DNA of 6,224 nt from an uncultured Atopobiaceae bacterium (GCA_905235165.1 CAJOKK010000120.1:1-6224); one strand, 5' to 3'; positions 1 to 5,927 are shown, counted from the stretch's first letter. Numbers and translations are program-made. The notes: a model not told the origin generated them from the sequence alone.

Positions 1-144
1 GTAGCTGGCGAGGGCGCGCTCGGGGTCTTTGCCGTGGAAGGATGCGCAGATGCCGCAGGCGTCGCAGTCACCGATGCAGACGTAGCGCTTGCGCACGTAG
101 GCCAGCCGCTCTTCTCGCGTTGAGTCTGTGATGCTTGGCGCCAT
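1..144 (-). CDS. Small cysteine-motif protein of unknown function (partial, C-terminus outside window)
   Basis: Reading leftward from the ATG at 144-142, the frame stays open for 48 codons to the window edge with no stop, so only the N-terminus is seen. A good ribosome binding site, GAGGGG (complement of 151-156), lies 6 bases upstream of the ATG and supports this start. The visible protein is charged at first (about residues 7-20), then carries C23-x3-C27-x2-C30-x2-C33, followed by a segment beginning SFHGKDPERAL. Four cysteines so tightly spaced suggest a metal (zinc) or iron-sulfur site; the spacing resembles a ferredoxin half-motif read backwards, but I cannot assign a family. No signal peptide or membrane segment is visible. 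It is transcribed away from metK. The frame and start are well supported; the function is unknown. Confidence 0.7.
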   Translation of the reverse strand, partial: MAPSITDSTREERLAYVRKRYVCIGDCDACGICASFHGKDPERALASY

Positions 145-179
145 GTGCGTCCCCTCTTGCCTGCCCATGCAACAAATAA

Positions 180-206
180 CACGGTAGTCCGTGATGCCAT
201 GGCATC
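180..206. repeat. Two abutting palindromes in the divergent intergenic region
   Basis: CACGG-TAGT-CCGTG (180-193) is a 5-bp inverted repeat with a 4-base loop. It shares its last G with GATGCCATGGCATC (193-206), a perfect 14-bp palindrome. They lie between the leftward cysteine-motif gene (ATG at 144) and the rightward metK promoter (325), and closer to the former. The sequence symmetry is direct observation. A role as operator for the leftward gene is inference. No convincing promoter for that gene could be placed: a TACAAT-like element on the minus strand at 225-220 has no matching -35. The rest of 145-324 shows nothing I can support. Confidence 0.4.
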
Positions 207-324
207 TTCATGCTTGAAAATTGTACTTTTCCGCTGTTGGACGGCGTGAGCTAAATTGAAGCACGATGCATGTCGAACCGCAAGGACAAGGCGGGGCATG
301 CCTTCACAAATGCTCTGGCCGCCC

Positions 325-353
325 TTTACAGCCGCAATCCCTTCGCATAAAGT
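325..353 (+). promoter_or_regulatory. Sigma70-type promoter of the metK leader
   Basis: The -35 element TTTACA (325-330, 5 of 6 to TTGACA) and the -10 element TAAAGT (348-353, 4 of 6 to TATAAT) are separated by exactly 17 bases. Transcription would start around 359-361, which is just where the 5' strand of riboswitch helix P1 begins. That coincidence supports the call. The -10 is imperfect and the start site is inferred. Confidence 0.6.
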
Positions 354-359
354 AATCCT

Positions 360-487
360 AGCTCGTCAAGAGGCGCCCTTATGGGCGCATAGAGTCGAGG
401 GACCGAGCCCGATGACACTCCGGCAACCACCCAAGAGGGAACGGTGCCAATTCTCGGCAGGCCGTGCATGCGGTCTGAAAGACGGGG
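360..487 (+). promoter_or_regulatory. SAM-I (S-box) riboswitch aptamer upstream of metK
   Basis: The conserved S-box blocks appear in order. The P1 5' strand CTCGTC (362-367) pairs with GACGGG (481-486). AAGAG follows P1. P2 carries GAGGGAC...GCCCGATGA (kink-turn type), closed by GAGT (392-395) and ACTC (417-420). Then come GGCAACC (422-428), P3 (ACC/GGT plus CCC/GGG around an AAGA loop), GGTGCCAATTC (443-453), P4 (CAG.CCG at 458-464 with CGG.CTG at 471-477) and the GAAAGAC end. This family binds S-adenosylmethionine and shuts off methionine and SAM genes when SAM is plentiful, which fits metK directly downstream. One oddity is an additional 6-bp hairpin, GCGCCC-TTAT-GGGCGC (373-388), between the AAGAG junction and P2, where the usual aptamer has none. 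Family assignment is secure by motif; fold details are my own hand pairing. Confidence 0.92.
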
Positions 488-503
488 AGCAGCGCGACGC
501 ACG

Positions 504-533
504 AGGCCCCCATTTTCAAGCGGGGGCTTTTTT
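504..533 (+). terminator. Riboswitch-controlled intrinsic terminator
   Basis: GCCCCC (506-511) and GGGGGC (522-527) form a strong stem, extendable by G505-T528 and A504-T529. The loop has 10 bases and six T residues follow (528-533). A competing antiterminator is visible: GGGG (484-487), part of which belongs to the P1 3' strand, can pair with CCCC (508-511), with further G489-C507 and C490-G506 pairs. SAM binding would hold P1 closed, free the C-run and let the terminator form, giving an OFF switch at the level of transcription. The stem and T-run are seen directly; the switching is inferred from the S-box mechanism. Confidence 0.88.
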
Positions 534-574
534 CATGGCCCCAGGATTCCCGCTTGCGGGAGAAAGGATGCGCC

Positions 575-1837
575 ATGTCCAACAGGAACTACATCTTTAC
601 CTCGGAGTCTGTGACCGAGGGACATCCCGATAAGATCTGCGACCAGATTTCTGACGCCATTCTCGACGCCATTCTCGCCAAGGAGGCGCGCCTGGAGACG
701 GAGAACTACATCTCTCCGACCAAGGTTCCCGCCAAGCTCGACAACGTGCGCTGCGCCTGCGAGACCTTCGTCACGACCGGTACCGTGGTCGTGGCGGGCG
801 AGATCCGCACCCAGGCCTACGTCGACGTGCAGAAGATCGTTCGCGAGACCCTGCGTCGCATTGGCTATGATCGCGCCAAGTACGGCTTCGACTGCGACAC
901 CTGCGGCGTCATCAACATGATCCACGAGCAGAGCCCCGACATCGCGCGCGGCGTCGATGAGAGCTTTGACGTGCAGGAAGGCGGCTCGGTGGACGAGCTT
1001 GACCTTATCGGCGCCGGTGACCAGGGCATGATGTTTGGCTACGCCTCCGACGAGACGGACGCCCTCATGCCCATGCCTATCTACTTGGCGCAGCGCATGG
1101 CGCAGCGCCTTGCCGAGGTTCGCAAGTCGGGTGAGATCAGCTACCTGCGTCCCGATGGCAAGACTCAGGTGAGCGTGCGTTACGAAGATGACGAGCCCGT
1201 TGAGGTGACGGCCGTGGTCATCTCGACACAGCATGACCCCATCGTTGAGGACATGGCCCTGGTGAGGGAAGACATGATCTCATGCGTCATCAAGCCAGTG
1301 CTTGATGAGGTGGGCATCGATTGGGAGGATGCCGACATCTACGTCAACCCCACGGGTCGCTTTGTCGTGGGTGGGCCGATGGGCGATACAGGCCTGACCG
1401 GCCGCAAGATCGTGGTCGATACCTATGGCGGCATGGGCCGTCACGGCGGCGGTGCCTTCAGCGGCAAGGACTGCACCAAGGTCGACCGCTCGGCCGCCTA
1501 CGCCGCGCGTTGGGTTGCCAAGAACATCGTGGCTGCGGGGCTCGCCCGTCGCTGCGAGGTGCAGCTGGCCTATGCCATCGGCGTGGCACATCCGCTCTCG
1601 GTGATGGTGGACACCTTCGATACGGCATCGGTAGACGAGGCGGTCATTACGCAAGCCGTGAAGGAGGTCTTTGACCTGCGTCCCGGCGCGATCATCCGTG
1701 ACCTCAAGCTGCGCCGTCCCATCTTCGCCAAGACGGCCGCCTATGGCCATTTCGGCCGCGACGACGAGGACTTCACCTGGGAGGCCTGCGACCGCACCGA
1801 GGAGCTGCTTGCCGCGGTGAAGCGACTCTCCGCCTAA
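575..1837 (+). CDS. metK: S-adenosylmethionine synthetase (methionine adenosyltransferase)
   Basis: This cytosolic enzyme makes S-adenosylmethionine from methionine and ATP. The protein is 420 residues, against about 384 in E. coli. Family signatures include GHPDK at residues 16-20 (H17, D19 and K20 match active-site residues), GAGDQGMMFGYA at about 146-157, FVVGGPMGDTGLTGRK, the glycine-rich GGGAFSGKD (291-299) and the C-terminal TAAYGHFGR block. The extra length is mostly about 20 residues at roughly 35-60 and about 10 residues just before GAGDQG, next to the flexible loop that gates the active site. I chose the ATG at 575 over an in-frame TTG at 554: AAGGA (564-568) sits 6 bases ahead of the ATG, and the protein then begins MSNRNYIFTSESVTEG, as homologues do. 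The gene lies behind the SAM riboswitch and its terminator, so it is probably repressed by its own product. thpR begins 4 bases after its stop. Confidence 0.97.
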   Translation: MSNRNYIFTSESVTEGHPDKICDQISDAILDAILAKEARLETENYISPTKVPAKLDNVRCACETFVTTGTVVVAGEIRTQAYVDVQKIVRETLRRIGYDRAKYGFDCDTCGVINMIHEQSPDIARGVDESFDVQEGGSVDELDLIGAGDQGMMFGYASDETDALMPMPIYLAQRMAQRLAEVRKSGEISYLRPDGKTQVSVRYEDDEPVEVTAVVISTQHDPIVEDMALVREDMISCVIKPVLDEVGIDWEDADIYVNPTGRFVVGGPMGDTGLTGRKIVVDTYGGMGRHGGGAFSGKDCTKVDRSAAYAARWVAKNIVAAGLARRCEVQLAYAIGVAHPLSVMVDTFDTASVDEAVITQAVKEVFDLRPGAIIRDLKLRRPIFAKTAAYGHFGRDDEDFTWEACDRTEELLAAVKRLSA

Positions 1838-1841
1838 GCCC

Positions 1842-2366
1842 ATGCGCCTCTTCGTTGCCGCCGAGCTCAGCGAACCCTTGCTCGAAGCCCTAGCCGAGAC
1901 CCAAGCGGCCTTGCGCGATTGCGTGCGAGGCCGCTACGTGGCGCCGGACAGCTTCCATGTGACCCTGGCCTTTCTTGGCAACGTTGACGCCGCGCGCATA
2001 GACGAGCTGGCCGAGGCGATTCTTCGTGCCTGCGATGGCCATGCTCCCGTTAGCGCTGCTACGGCGGAGCTCGGAAGCTTTGGCCGCAGGAAGGCCGCGA
2101 CACTCTGGCAGAAAATCGATGGGGGAGCGGCGCTTCCTGCCCTCGCTGCGGACGTGCGCTCGCAGCTCACCTCTGCTGGCTTTGCCTTTGACGAGAAGAC
2201 CTTCCTGGCTCACGTGACCCTCATGCGTCACGCCGACCTGACCGCAGGCCTTCTCCCCATGCCCGTCTGCGCGGTAGGCTCGCTCTCCACGGTCACGCTC
2301 TTTCGCTCTGACCTTTCCGGTCCCGCTCCGCGCTATGAGCCGCTTGAACGTATTACCCTTGCCTGA
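1842..2366 (+). CDS. thpR: RNA 2',3'-cyclic phosphodiesterase (2H phosphoesterase, LigT/ThpR family)
   Basis: The 174-residue protein is about the usual length for the bacterial ThpR/LigT branch of the 2H phosphoesterases. Both catalytic H-x-T-x signatures are present: HVTL at residues 39-42 in SFHVTLAFLG, and HVTL at 124-127 in FLAHVTLMRH. The start MRLFVAAELSE is also typical. Family members open 2',3'-cyclic phosphates at RNA ends, and E. coli ThpR can join certain tRNA halves in vitro; the physiological substrate is generally unclear. It starts only 4 bases after the metK stop and has no strong ribosome binding site of its own, so it is probably expressed from the metK transcript by translational coupling and falls under the same SAM control. 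No signal peptide is present, so it should act in the cytosol. Link to methionine metabolism is not implied. Confidence 0.9.
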   Translation: MRLFVAAELSEPLLEALAETQAALRDCVRGRYVAPDSFHVTLAFLGNVDAARIDELAEAILRACDGHAPVSAATAELGSFGRRKAATLWQKIDGGAALPALAADVRSQLTSAGFAFDEKTFLAHVTLMRHADLTAGLLPMPVCAVGSLSTVTLFRSDLSGPAPRYEPLERITLA

Positions 2367-2383
2367 GCCTGCAGGGTCAGGCT
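2361..2383. terminator. Hairpin between convergent stop codons, possible weak bidirectional terminator
   Basis: Two alternative stems overlap here: GCCTGA (2361-2366) with TCAGGC (2377-2382), or AGCCTG (2366-2371) with CAGGCT (2378-2383). They span the thpR stop TGA (2364-2366) and reach into the exonuclease stop (complement of 2382-2384). The location is right for a shared terminator of converging genes, but neither strand has a proper T-run (only TTT at 2386-2388 on the plus strand). The structure is seen; the function is a guess. Confidence 0.35.
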
Positions 2384-3368
2384 ACTTTCGCTCATCCTTC
2401 TGACCGGGGAAGAGGTTGCGCTCGTTGAGCTCTGCCTGCACGGTGCGCAGCATCAGGTCGACGTCCTCGAGGCCCAGGTGGCGTTCCTGCTCGGTCGCGG
2501 CGAGCGTGCCGCGACGGCGTGCCCAGGTCTCCAGCCTCGCCGGGCCGGACTCACGCGGAAGCGAACGCACGTCGGGATCGATCTTGCGGCAGATGTCGCG
2601 CGAGTCGATCAGCACGACCTCACCGGCCTTGCGCGCCTCCGCATAGCCGTTGAGGTGCAGCTGCAGCCAGCTGTCCTCGAAGGCGGCGTTGTGCGCCATG
2701 AGCGGGAAGGTCCGAAAGGCCGAAAGCAGTGCCTTCTGGGCGCGCTCGTCCTCGCGGAAGGGCTTCTTGCCGGACACGTCCTCCCAGCTGATGTGGTGGA
2801 TCTCTGCCAGCGGCACGCCCGTCTGCTCGTATTGCGCCGGAATGCCGAAGTAGGCCACGTGGCCGTCGTGAGGCTTCGCCTTGGGCGTAAGCTCCATGAA
2901 GGCGATGCCCATGTTCACGATGTAGCCGCGATCGGGGTCCTTGCTCGTGGTCTCGATGTCGAAGCCGCACACGACGCCCGAGAAGCTACCCTCAACATAG
3001 GCGATGCCCAGGTCGCGCGCGTCGGGACCGGCTGTCTTGGCAACTTCCTCCATGCTGCGGCCCTGCATCCAGGCCACGCCGCGAACCAGGTCGTCGGCCT
3101 TGAGGCTGCGCGCGAGGTTGAGGCCGTTCAGGTCGCGCAGGCGGTCGATGCCATAGGTGTCGCAGAGGATTCGGTTGCGATCGGCGAGGGTACGCACGAG
3201 GTCGAAGGAGAAGGGCTCTGAGCCGGCCTTCGCCTCCCACCAGGCGCTCGACAGAAGCGAGATGGCTTCCTCGTTCATGCGACGTTCCTGCTCAAGGGCA
3301 GCATCGTCGGTCATGAAGCCGGGAAGGGTGAACGCGTTGGCGAGCTCGATGGCTTGGGCGAGGTTCAT
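2382..3368 (-). CDS. DnaQ-like DEDDh 3'-5' exonuclease domain protein
   Basis: The protein is 328 residues. Its C-terminal two thirds carry the three exonuclease motifs of the DnaQ/RNase T fold: ExoI GFDIETT with D137 and E139, ExoII HNAAFED with D232, and ExoIII HLGLED with H297 and D302. All five DEDDh metal-binding or catalytic residues are therefore present, and IHHIS (190-194) is typical of the DnaQ group. This predicts removal of nucleotides from 3' ends of DNA or RNA with two metal ions. Residues 1-130 have no motif I recognise. This is much longer than a bare epsilon subunit, so I would not call it dnaQ. The ATG at 3368 is preceded by GGAG (complement of 3374-3377) at a spacing of 5 bases. 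It converges on thpR with 15 bases between stops and diverges from priA across 120 bases. It could be a repair, editing or RNA-processing enzyme. Confidence 0.85.
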   Translation of the reverse strand: MNLAQAIELANAFTLPGFMTDDAALEQERRMNEEAISLLSSAWWEAKAGSEPFSFDLVRTLADRNRILCDTYGIDRLRDLNGLNLARSLKADDLVRGVAWMQGRSMEEVAKTAGPDARDLGIAYVEGSFSGVVCGFDIETTSKDPDRGYIVNMGIAFMELTPKAKPHDGHVAYFGIPAQYEQTGVPLAEIHHISWEDVSGKKPFREDERAQKALLSAFRTFPLMAHNAAFEDSWLQLHLNGYAEARKAGEVVLIDSRDICRKIDPDVRSLPRESGPARLETWARRRGTLAATEQERHLGLEDVDLMLRTVQAELNERNLFPGQKDERK

Positions 3369-3400
3369 GGGCGCTCCGTGTGTCGGTGTTTAGCCCTCCA

Positions 3401-3406
3401 ATCATA
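3401..3406 (-). promoter_or_regulatory. Possible -10 element of the exonuclease gene
   Basis: On the minus strand TATGAT (5 of 6 to TATAAT) lies 32 bases upstream of the exonuclease ATG, in the 120-base gap shared with priA. No convincing -35 could be found 16-18 bases further upstream, so this is weak. For priA no credible promoter could be placed in the same gap. Confidence 0.22.
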
Positions 3407-3470
3407 GCGTGCCGCGCGCCACTTCGCTGCGCTACCATACAGAGACACAAACTCAGGTAAGTCAAAGCCC

Positions 3471-3483
3471 AAGGAGGATGAGG
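3471..3483 (+). promoter_or_regulatory. Ribosome binding sites fixing the priA GTG start
   Basis: AAGGAGG (3471-3477) is 11 bases before GTG 3489, and a second GAGG (3480-3483) is 5 bases before it. The nearby ATG at 3478 touches the Shine-Dalgarno run with no spacer and opens a frame that stops at 3606, so it is not the start. The GTG frame begins MRYAQVVLDIP, the expected beginning of PriA. Confidence 0.7.
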
Positions 3484-3488
3484 TACCC

Positions 3489-4883
3489 GTGCGTTACGCG
3501 CAGGTTGTGCTCGACATACCCACGCGCCAGCTCGAGGGTGCCTTTGCCTACGCCATTCCCGACGAGCTTGACGAGTCGGCGCAGGTGGGAGCCACGGTCT
3601 TGGTGAGCTTCTCCCACCGTGCCTGCGTGGGCTATATCGTTGAGAAGAACGACGTGCCTCCGGCTGGCATCGACGCCGCGCGCATCCTGCCCATCGAGCG
3701 CGTGCTTGCCGAGAGCGCTTTCGACGAGGCGCGCGCTCGCGTGGCCAGCTGGATGGCGCGCGAGTATGCCTGCCCGCTTTCCGAGGCCATTCGGCTCTTT
3801 CTCGCGCCGGGCCAGGGACATCGTGTGCGTCGCCTGGAGGAGGGCGGCGAGTGGGAACTCGTGACTGAGGCGGTGGCTCCGGTCGACGAGCGCTGGGTGA
3901 GCCTGACCGAGGAGGGGCGCTCCTTCGAGCCGCGCAAGTCCGCCGCCCGCCAACGCGCCTTGCTCCAAGCCCTATCCGCTGGTCCCATGCGTATGGCCGA
4001 GCTTTCCGCGCTCATCTCGGGTGCGTCCTCGGTGGTGACTGCCCTGGAGAAGCGCGGCGTCCTTCGCGTGGAGGCGCGCCGCCGCGTGCGTGGCGCGGAA
4101 ACGACGACCCTCTCCTCTGCCCAGGCCCAGCCGCCTAAGGCCCTCACGAAGGGCCAGCAGGCAGCCCTTGCCGAGATCGACCGTGCCCGGCGTGCGGCCG
4201 CAGGAGACGTCGTGCTCGTAGACGGCGTTACCGGTTCGGGCAAGACGGAGGTCTACCTGAGCGCCATCGCCTCGGCCATCGCCGAGGGCAAGACCGCCCT
4301 CGTTCTGGTTCCCGAGATCTCGCTCACCGCGCAGACGGTGGGTCGCTTTCGCTCGCGCTTCGGCGATGACGTGGCCATCCTTCACTCGCGCCTCTCCACC
4401 GGTGAGCGCTTTGACCAATGGGACCTCGCGCGAAGGGGAGAAGTGCATGTGGTGGTGGGCGCTCGCTCGGCCCTCTTTGCCCCGCTCGAGCGGCTCGGTC
4501 TTGTCATCATTGATGAGGAACACGAGTGGACCTACAAGCAGGAGAGTTCTCCTCGCTATCACGCTCGTGACGTCGCGGCGCGCCTGGCGGCCGAATGTGG
4601 TTGTGCCCTCGTGCTCGGCTCGGCCACCCCGAGCCTGGAGAGCCTTGCTCGCTGCGAGGCCGGAAGTTGGCGCGACCATGCTTGGACGCGCGTTGAGATG
4701 CCCGAGCGACCTGGCAACGCCGTGCGTGCGCGTGGTCGACATGGCCCTGCAGTTTCAGCAAAACAACCGCTCCGTCTTCTCGAAACCGCTGGCAGAGGCC
4801 TTGCAAGCGGTGGTAGAGCGCCGCGAGAAGGCCGTGCTTCTGCTCAACCGACGCGGCTTCGCGACCTTCCTCATGTGCCGTGA
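3489..4883 (+). CDS. priA: PriA N-terminal fragment (DNA-binding region and first helicase lobe)
   Basis: As written, translation from GTG 3489 would yield 464 residues: about 411 genuine PriA residues followed by about 53 out-of-frame residues, rich in R, G and P, that match no PriA motif. This product has the ATPase motifs Walker A, DEEH and SATPS but lacks the zinc region and the second helicase lobe with its arginine-finger segment QVAGRAGR, so it should not unwind DNA. The stop at 4881-4883 falls inside the zinc-region coding sequence in the other frame, which confirms that the tail is out of frame. Confidence 0.6.
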   Translation: MRYAQVVLDIPTRQLEGAFAYAIPDELDESAQVGATVLVSFSHRACVGYIVEKNDVPPAGIDAARILPIERVLAESAFDEARARVASWMAREYACPLSEAIRLFLAPGQGHRVRRLEEGGEWELVTEAVAPVDERWVSLTEEGRSFEPRKSAARQRALLQALSAGPMRMAELSALISGASSVVTALEKRGVLRVEARRRVRGAETTTLSSAQAQPPKALTKGQQAALAEIDRARRAAAGDVVLVDGVTGSGKTEVYLSAIASAIAEGKTALVLVPEISLTAQTVGRFRSRFGDDVAILHSRLSTGERFDQWDLARRGEVHVVVGARSALFAPLERLGLVIIDEEHEWTYKQESSPRYHARDVAARLAAECGCALVLGSATPSLESLARCEAGSWRDHAWTRVEMPERPGNAVRARGRHGPAVSAKQPLRLLETAGRGLASGGRAPREGRASAQPTRLRDLPHVP

Positions 4884-5784
4884 CTGCGGCTGTGTGCCCG
4901 AGTGTCCGCACTGCTCCACTTCGCTCACCTACCACGAGCGGACCCATGAGCTGAAGTGCCACACCTGTGGGCGAAGCTGGCCGCAGCGCGCCTATCCGGA
5001 TCCCACCTGTACCTGCCCCAACTGCGGAAGCCGCTACCTGGCGGCCTTCGGCGTGGGCACGCAGCGCGTCGAGGACGAGCTGCGGATGCTCCTTGGCGAG
5101 GGCGTCGACATCGTGCGTATGGATGCCGACAGCACGCGTGGCAAAGGTGCCCACCAGCGCCTGCTCGAGCAGTTCGACGCGAGCGAGTGCGCCGTGCTCG
5201 TGGGTACGCAGATGATTGCCAAGGGCCTCGACTTTCCCGAGGTCACGCTCGTGGGCGTGATCAACGCCGACACGACGCTCAAGATGCCCGACTTCCGCGC
5301 CGCCGAGCGCACCTATGCCCTGCTCGAGCAGGTAGCGGGGCGTGCTGGGCGAGGGGAGCGTGCCGGCGAGGTGATTGTGCAGACCTACTGGGCCACCCAT
5401 CCGGCAATCCAGGCGGTCGCCCGTCACGACCGCGACCTCTTCTTGGCTGCGGAGGAGGCGGACCGCAGGGAGGGTCACTATCCGCCCTATACCCGCCTGA
5501 CCAACACGTTGGTCTGGGGCAAGGATGCTGGGAAGGTCAAGCGGGCTTGTGACGATCTCGCCGCTGCGGTGCGCGATCGCCTGCGGGGTGCGGACGGTTG
5601 GGAGATCTTGGGCCCCACCGAGTGCGCCAAGGCCAAGGCCAAGGACAACTACCGAAATCACTTTCTCCTGAAGGCCCCCGTCGACGCCGCGGTCGGTGAT
5701 CTTCTCGGTAGCTGCGCCCGCGAGATTGGTTCGCGTCCAGGCGTCAGCATTGCCATCGACGTGGACGCTTACGACCTGCTCTAG
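4723..5784 (+). CDS. priA: PriA C-terminal fragment (zinc-binding region and second helicase lobe)
   Basis: This is the +1-frame remainder of priA, with the left end set at the break rather than at a start codon. In order it shows VRVVDM, LLNRRGFATF, a zinc-binding region beginning CRDCGC (TGC at 4876) with CPHC, CHTC and CPNC pairs, the helicase lobe with GTQMIAKGLDFPEV and QVAGRAGRG, and the C-terminal domain with YPPYTRL, ending in IAIDVDAYDLL. In-frame ATGs at 4678 and 4741 have no good ribosome binding site, so independent expression is unlikely. No gene boundary is implied; the fragment belongs with the upstream half. Confidence 0.6.
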   Translation, partial: CVRVVDMALQFQQNNRSVFSKPLAEALQAVVERREKAVLLLNRRGFATFLMCRDCGCVPECPHCSTSLTYHERTHELKCHTCGRSWPQRAYPDPTCTCPNCGSRYLAAFGVGTQRVEDELRMLLGEGVDIVRMDADSTRGKGAHQRLLEQFDASECAVLVGTQMIAKGLDFPEVTLVGVINADTTLKMPDFRAAERTYALLEQVAGRAGRGERAGEVIVQTYWATHPAIQAVARHDRDLFLAAEEADRREGHYPPYTRLTNTLVWGKDAGKVKRACDDLAAAVRDRLRGADGWEILGPTECAKAKAKDNYRNHFLLKAPVDAAVGDLLGSCAREIGSRPGVSIAIDVDAYDLL

Positions 5785-5810
5785 AAGATCGCAGCGCGCT
5801 CGTCTCCCCA

Positions 5811-5860
5811 CCCACCAATTTGTGACAAAAAACGGGCGGGAAATGTCACTGTTTGGTGGG
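5811..5860. repeat. Nested inverted repeat downstream of priA
   Basis: The outer arms CCCACCAA (5811-5818) and TTGGTGGG (5853-5860) are perfect inverse complements, as are the inner arms GTGACA (5822-5827) and TGTCAC (5844-5849). Overall the 17-base arms match at 14 of 17 positions around a 16-base centre containing an A6 run and CGGGCGGG. There is no T-run on the plus strand, so it is not a standard priA terminator. The symmetry and its place after a gene suggest a small dispersed repeat, a miniature-transposon-like element, or a protein-binding site. It sits at the transition from the priA region to the surface-protein gene. Confidence 0.6.
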
Positions 5861-5862
5861 GG

Positions 5863-5877
5863 GGAAGTGCCACTTCC
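5863..5877. repeat. Perfect odd palindrome GGAAGTG-C-CACTTCC
   Basis: A 15-bp palindrome with a single central base lies 2 bases after the outer arm of the preceding inverted repeat. Its left part, GGGAAGTGCCACT (5862-5874), also matches GGGAAATGTCACT (5838-5850) at 11 of 13 bases, so the two structures share a diverged direct repeat at a 24-base period. This relationship suggests one composite element covering about 5811-5877. Function is unknown. Confidence 0.5.
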
Positions 5878-5927
5878 TGACGAGGCCGCCGGGCTCCGCT
5901 GTTGTCGCAAACGTCTTGTTTGATAAG

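Larger units (their letters stand above)
3489..5784 (+). pseudogene. priA: Primosomal helicase PriA, interrupted by a frameshift
   Basis: PriA is a superfamily 2 DNA helicase that recognises stalled forks and D-loops and reloads the replicative helicase. All its parts are here but in two frames. From GTG 3489: the N-terminal 3'-end-binding region (residues 1 to about 100), a winged-helix-like middle, Walker A GVTGSGKTE (about 247-255, lysine at 252), Walker B DEEH (342-345) and motif III GSATPSLES. After MPERPGNA (ending at codon 411, 4721) this frame turns to nonsense and stops at 4883. The +1 frame continues the family pattern with VRVVDM, the cysteine-rich zinc region, GTQMIAKGLDFPEVTL and QVAGRAGR, up to TAG 5784. 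The span of 2296 bases is not divisible by three. The flanks are undamaged and codon use is normal, so the lesion is recent or an artefact. priA loss is severely harmful in many bacteria, which favours a sequence error, but a true mutation cannot be excluded. Confidence 0.92.

Noticed and set aside
256..633. Plus-strand open frame across the metK leader
   Set aside because: It runs through the riboswitch and terminator and into metK in another frame; RNA structure explains the sequence better.
533..1234. Minus-strand open frame opposite metK
   Set aside because: It is an antisense shadow with histidine- and leucine-rich low-information sequence and no ribosome binding site pattern or family motif.
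2478..3221. Plus-strand open frame (247 codons) opposite the exonuclease gene
   Set aside because: It is a mirror of the minus-strand gene, whose five catalytic residues and ribosome binding site make it the real one.
3478..3606. ATG at 3478 as an alternative priA start
   Set aside because: It abuts the Shine-Dalgarno run with no spacer and its frame ends at 3606, whereas the GTG at 3489 opens a PriA-like protein.
4700..4745. Programmed +1 frameshift in priA
   Set aside because: There is no stop codon at the shift point and no known slippery signal such as the RF2-type CTTTGA. The zero frame runs 160 bases past the break, and PriA is not known to use recoding.
5811..5877. CRISPR array or intrinsic priA terminator
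   Set aside because: There are only two diverged short repeats with no regular spacers, and no T-run follows the stem on the plus strand.
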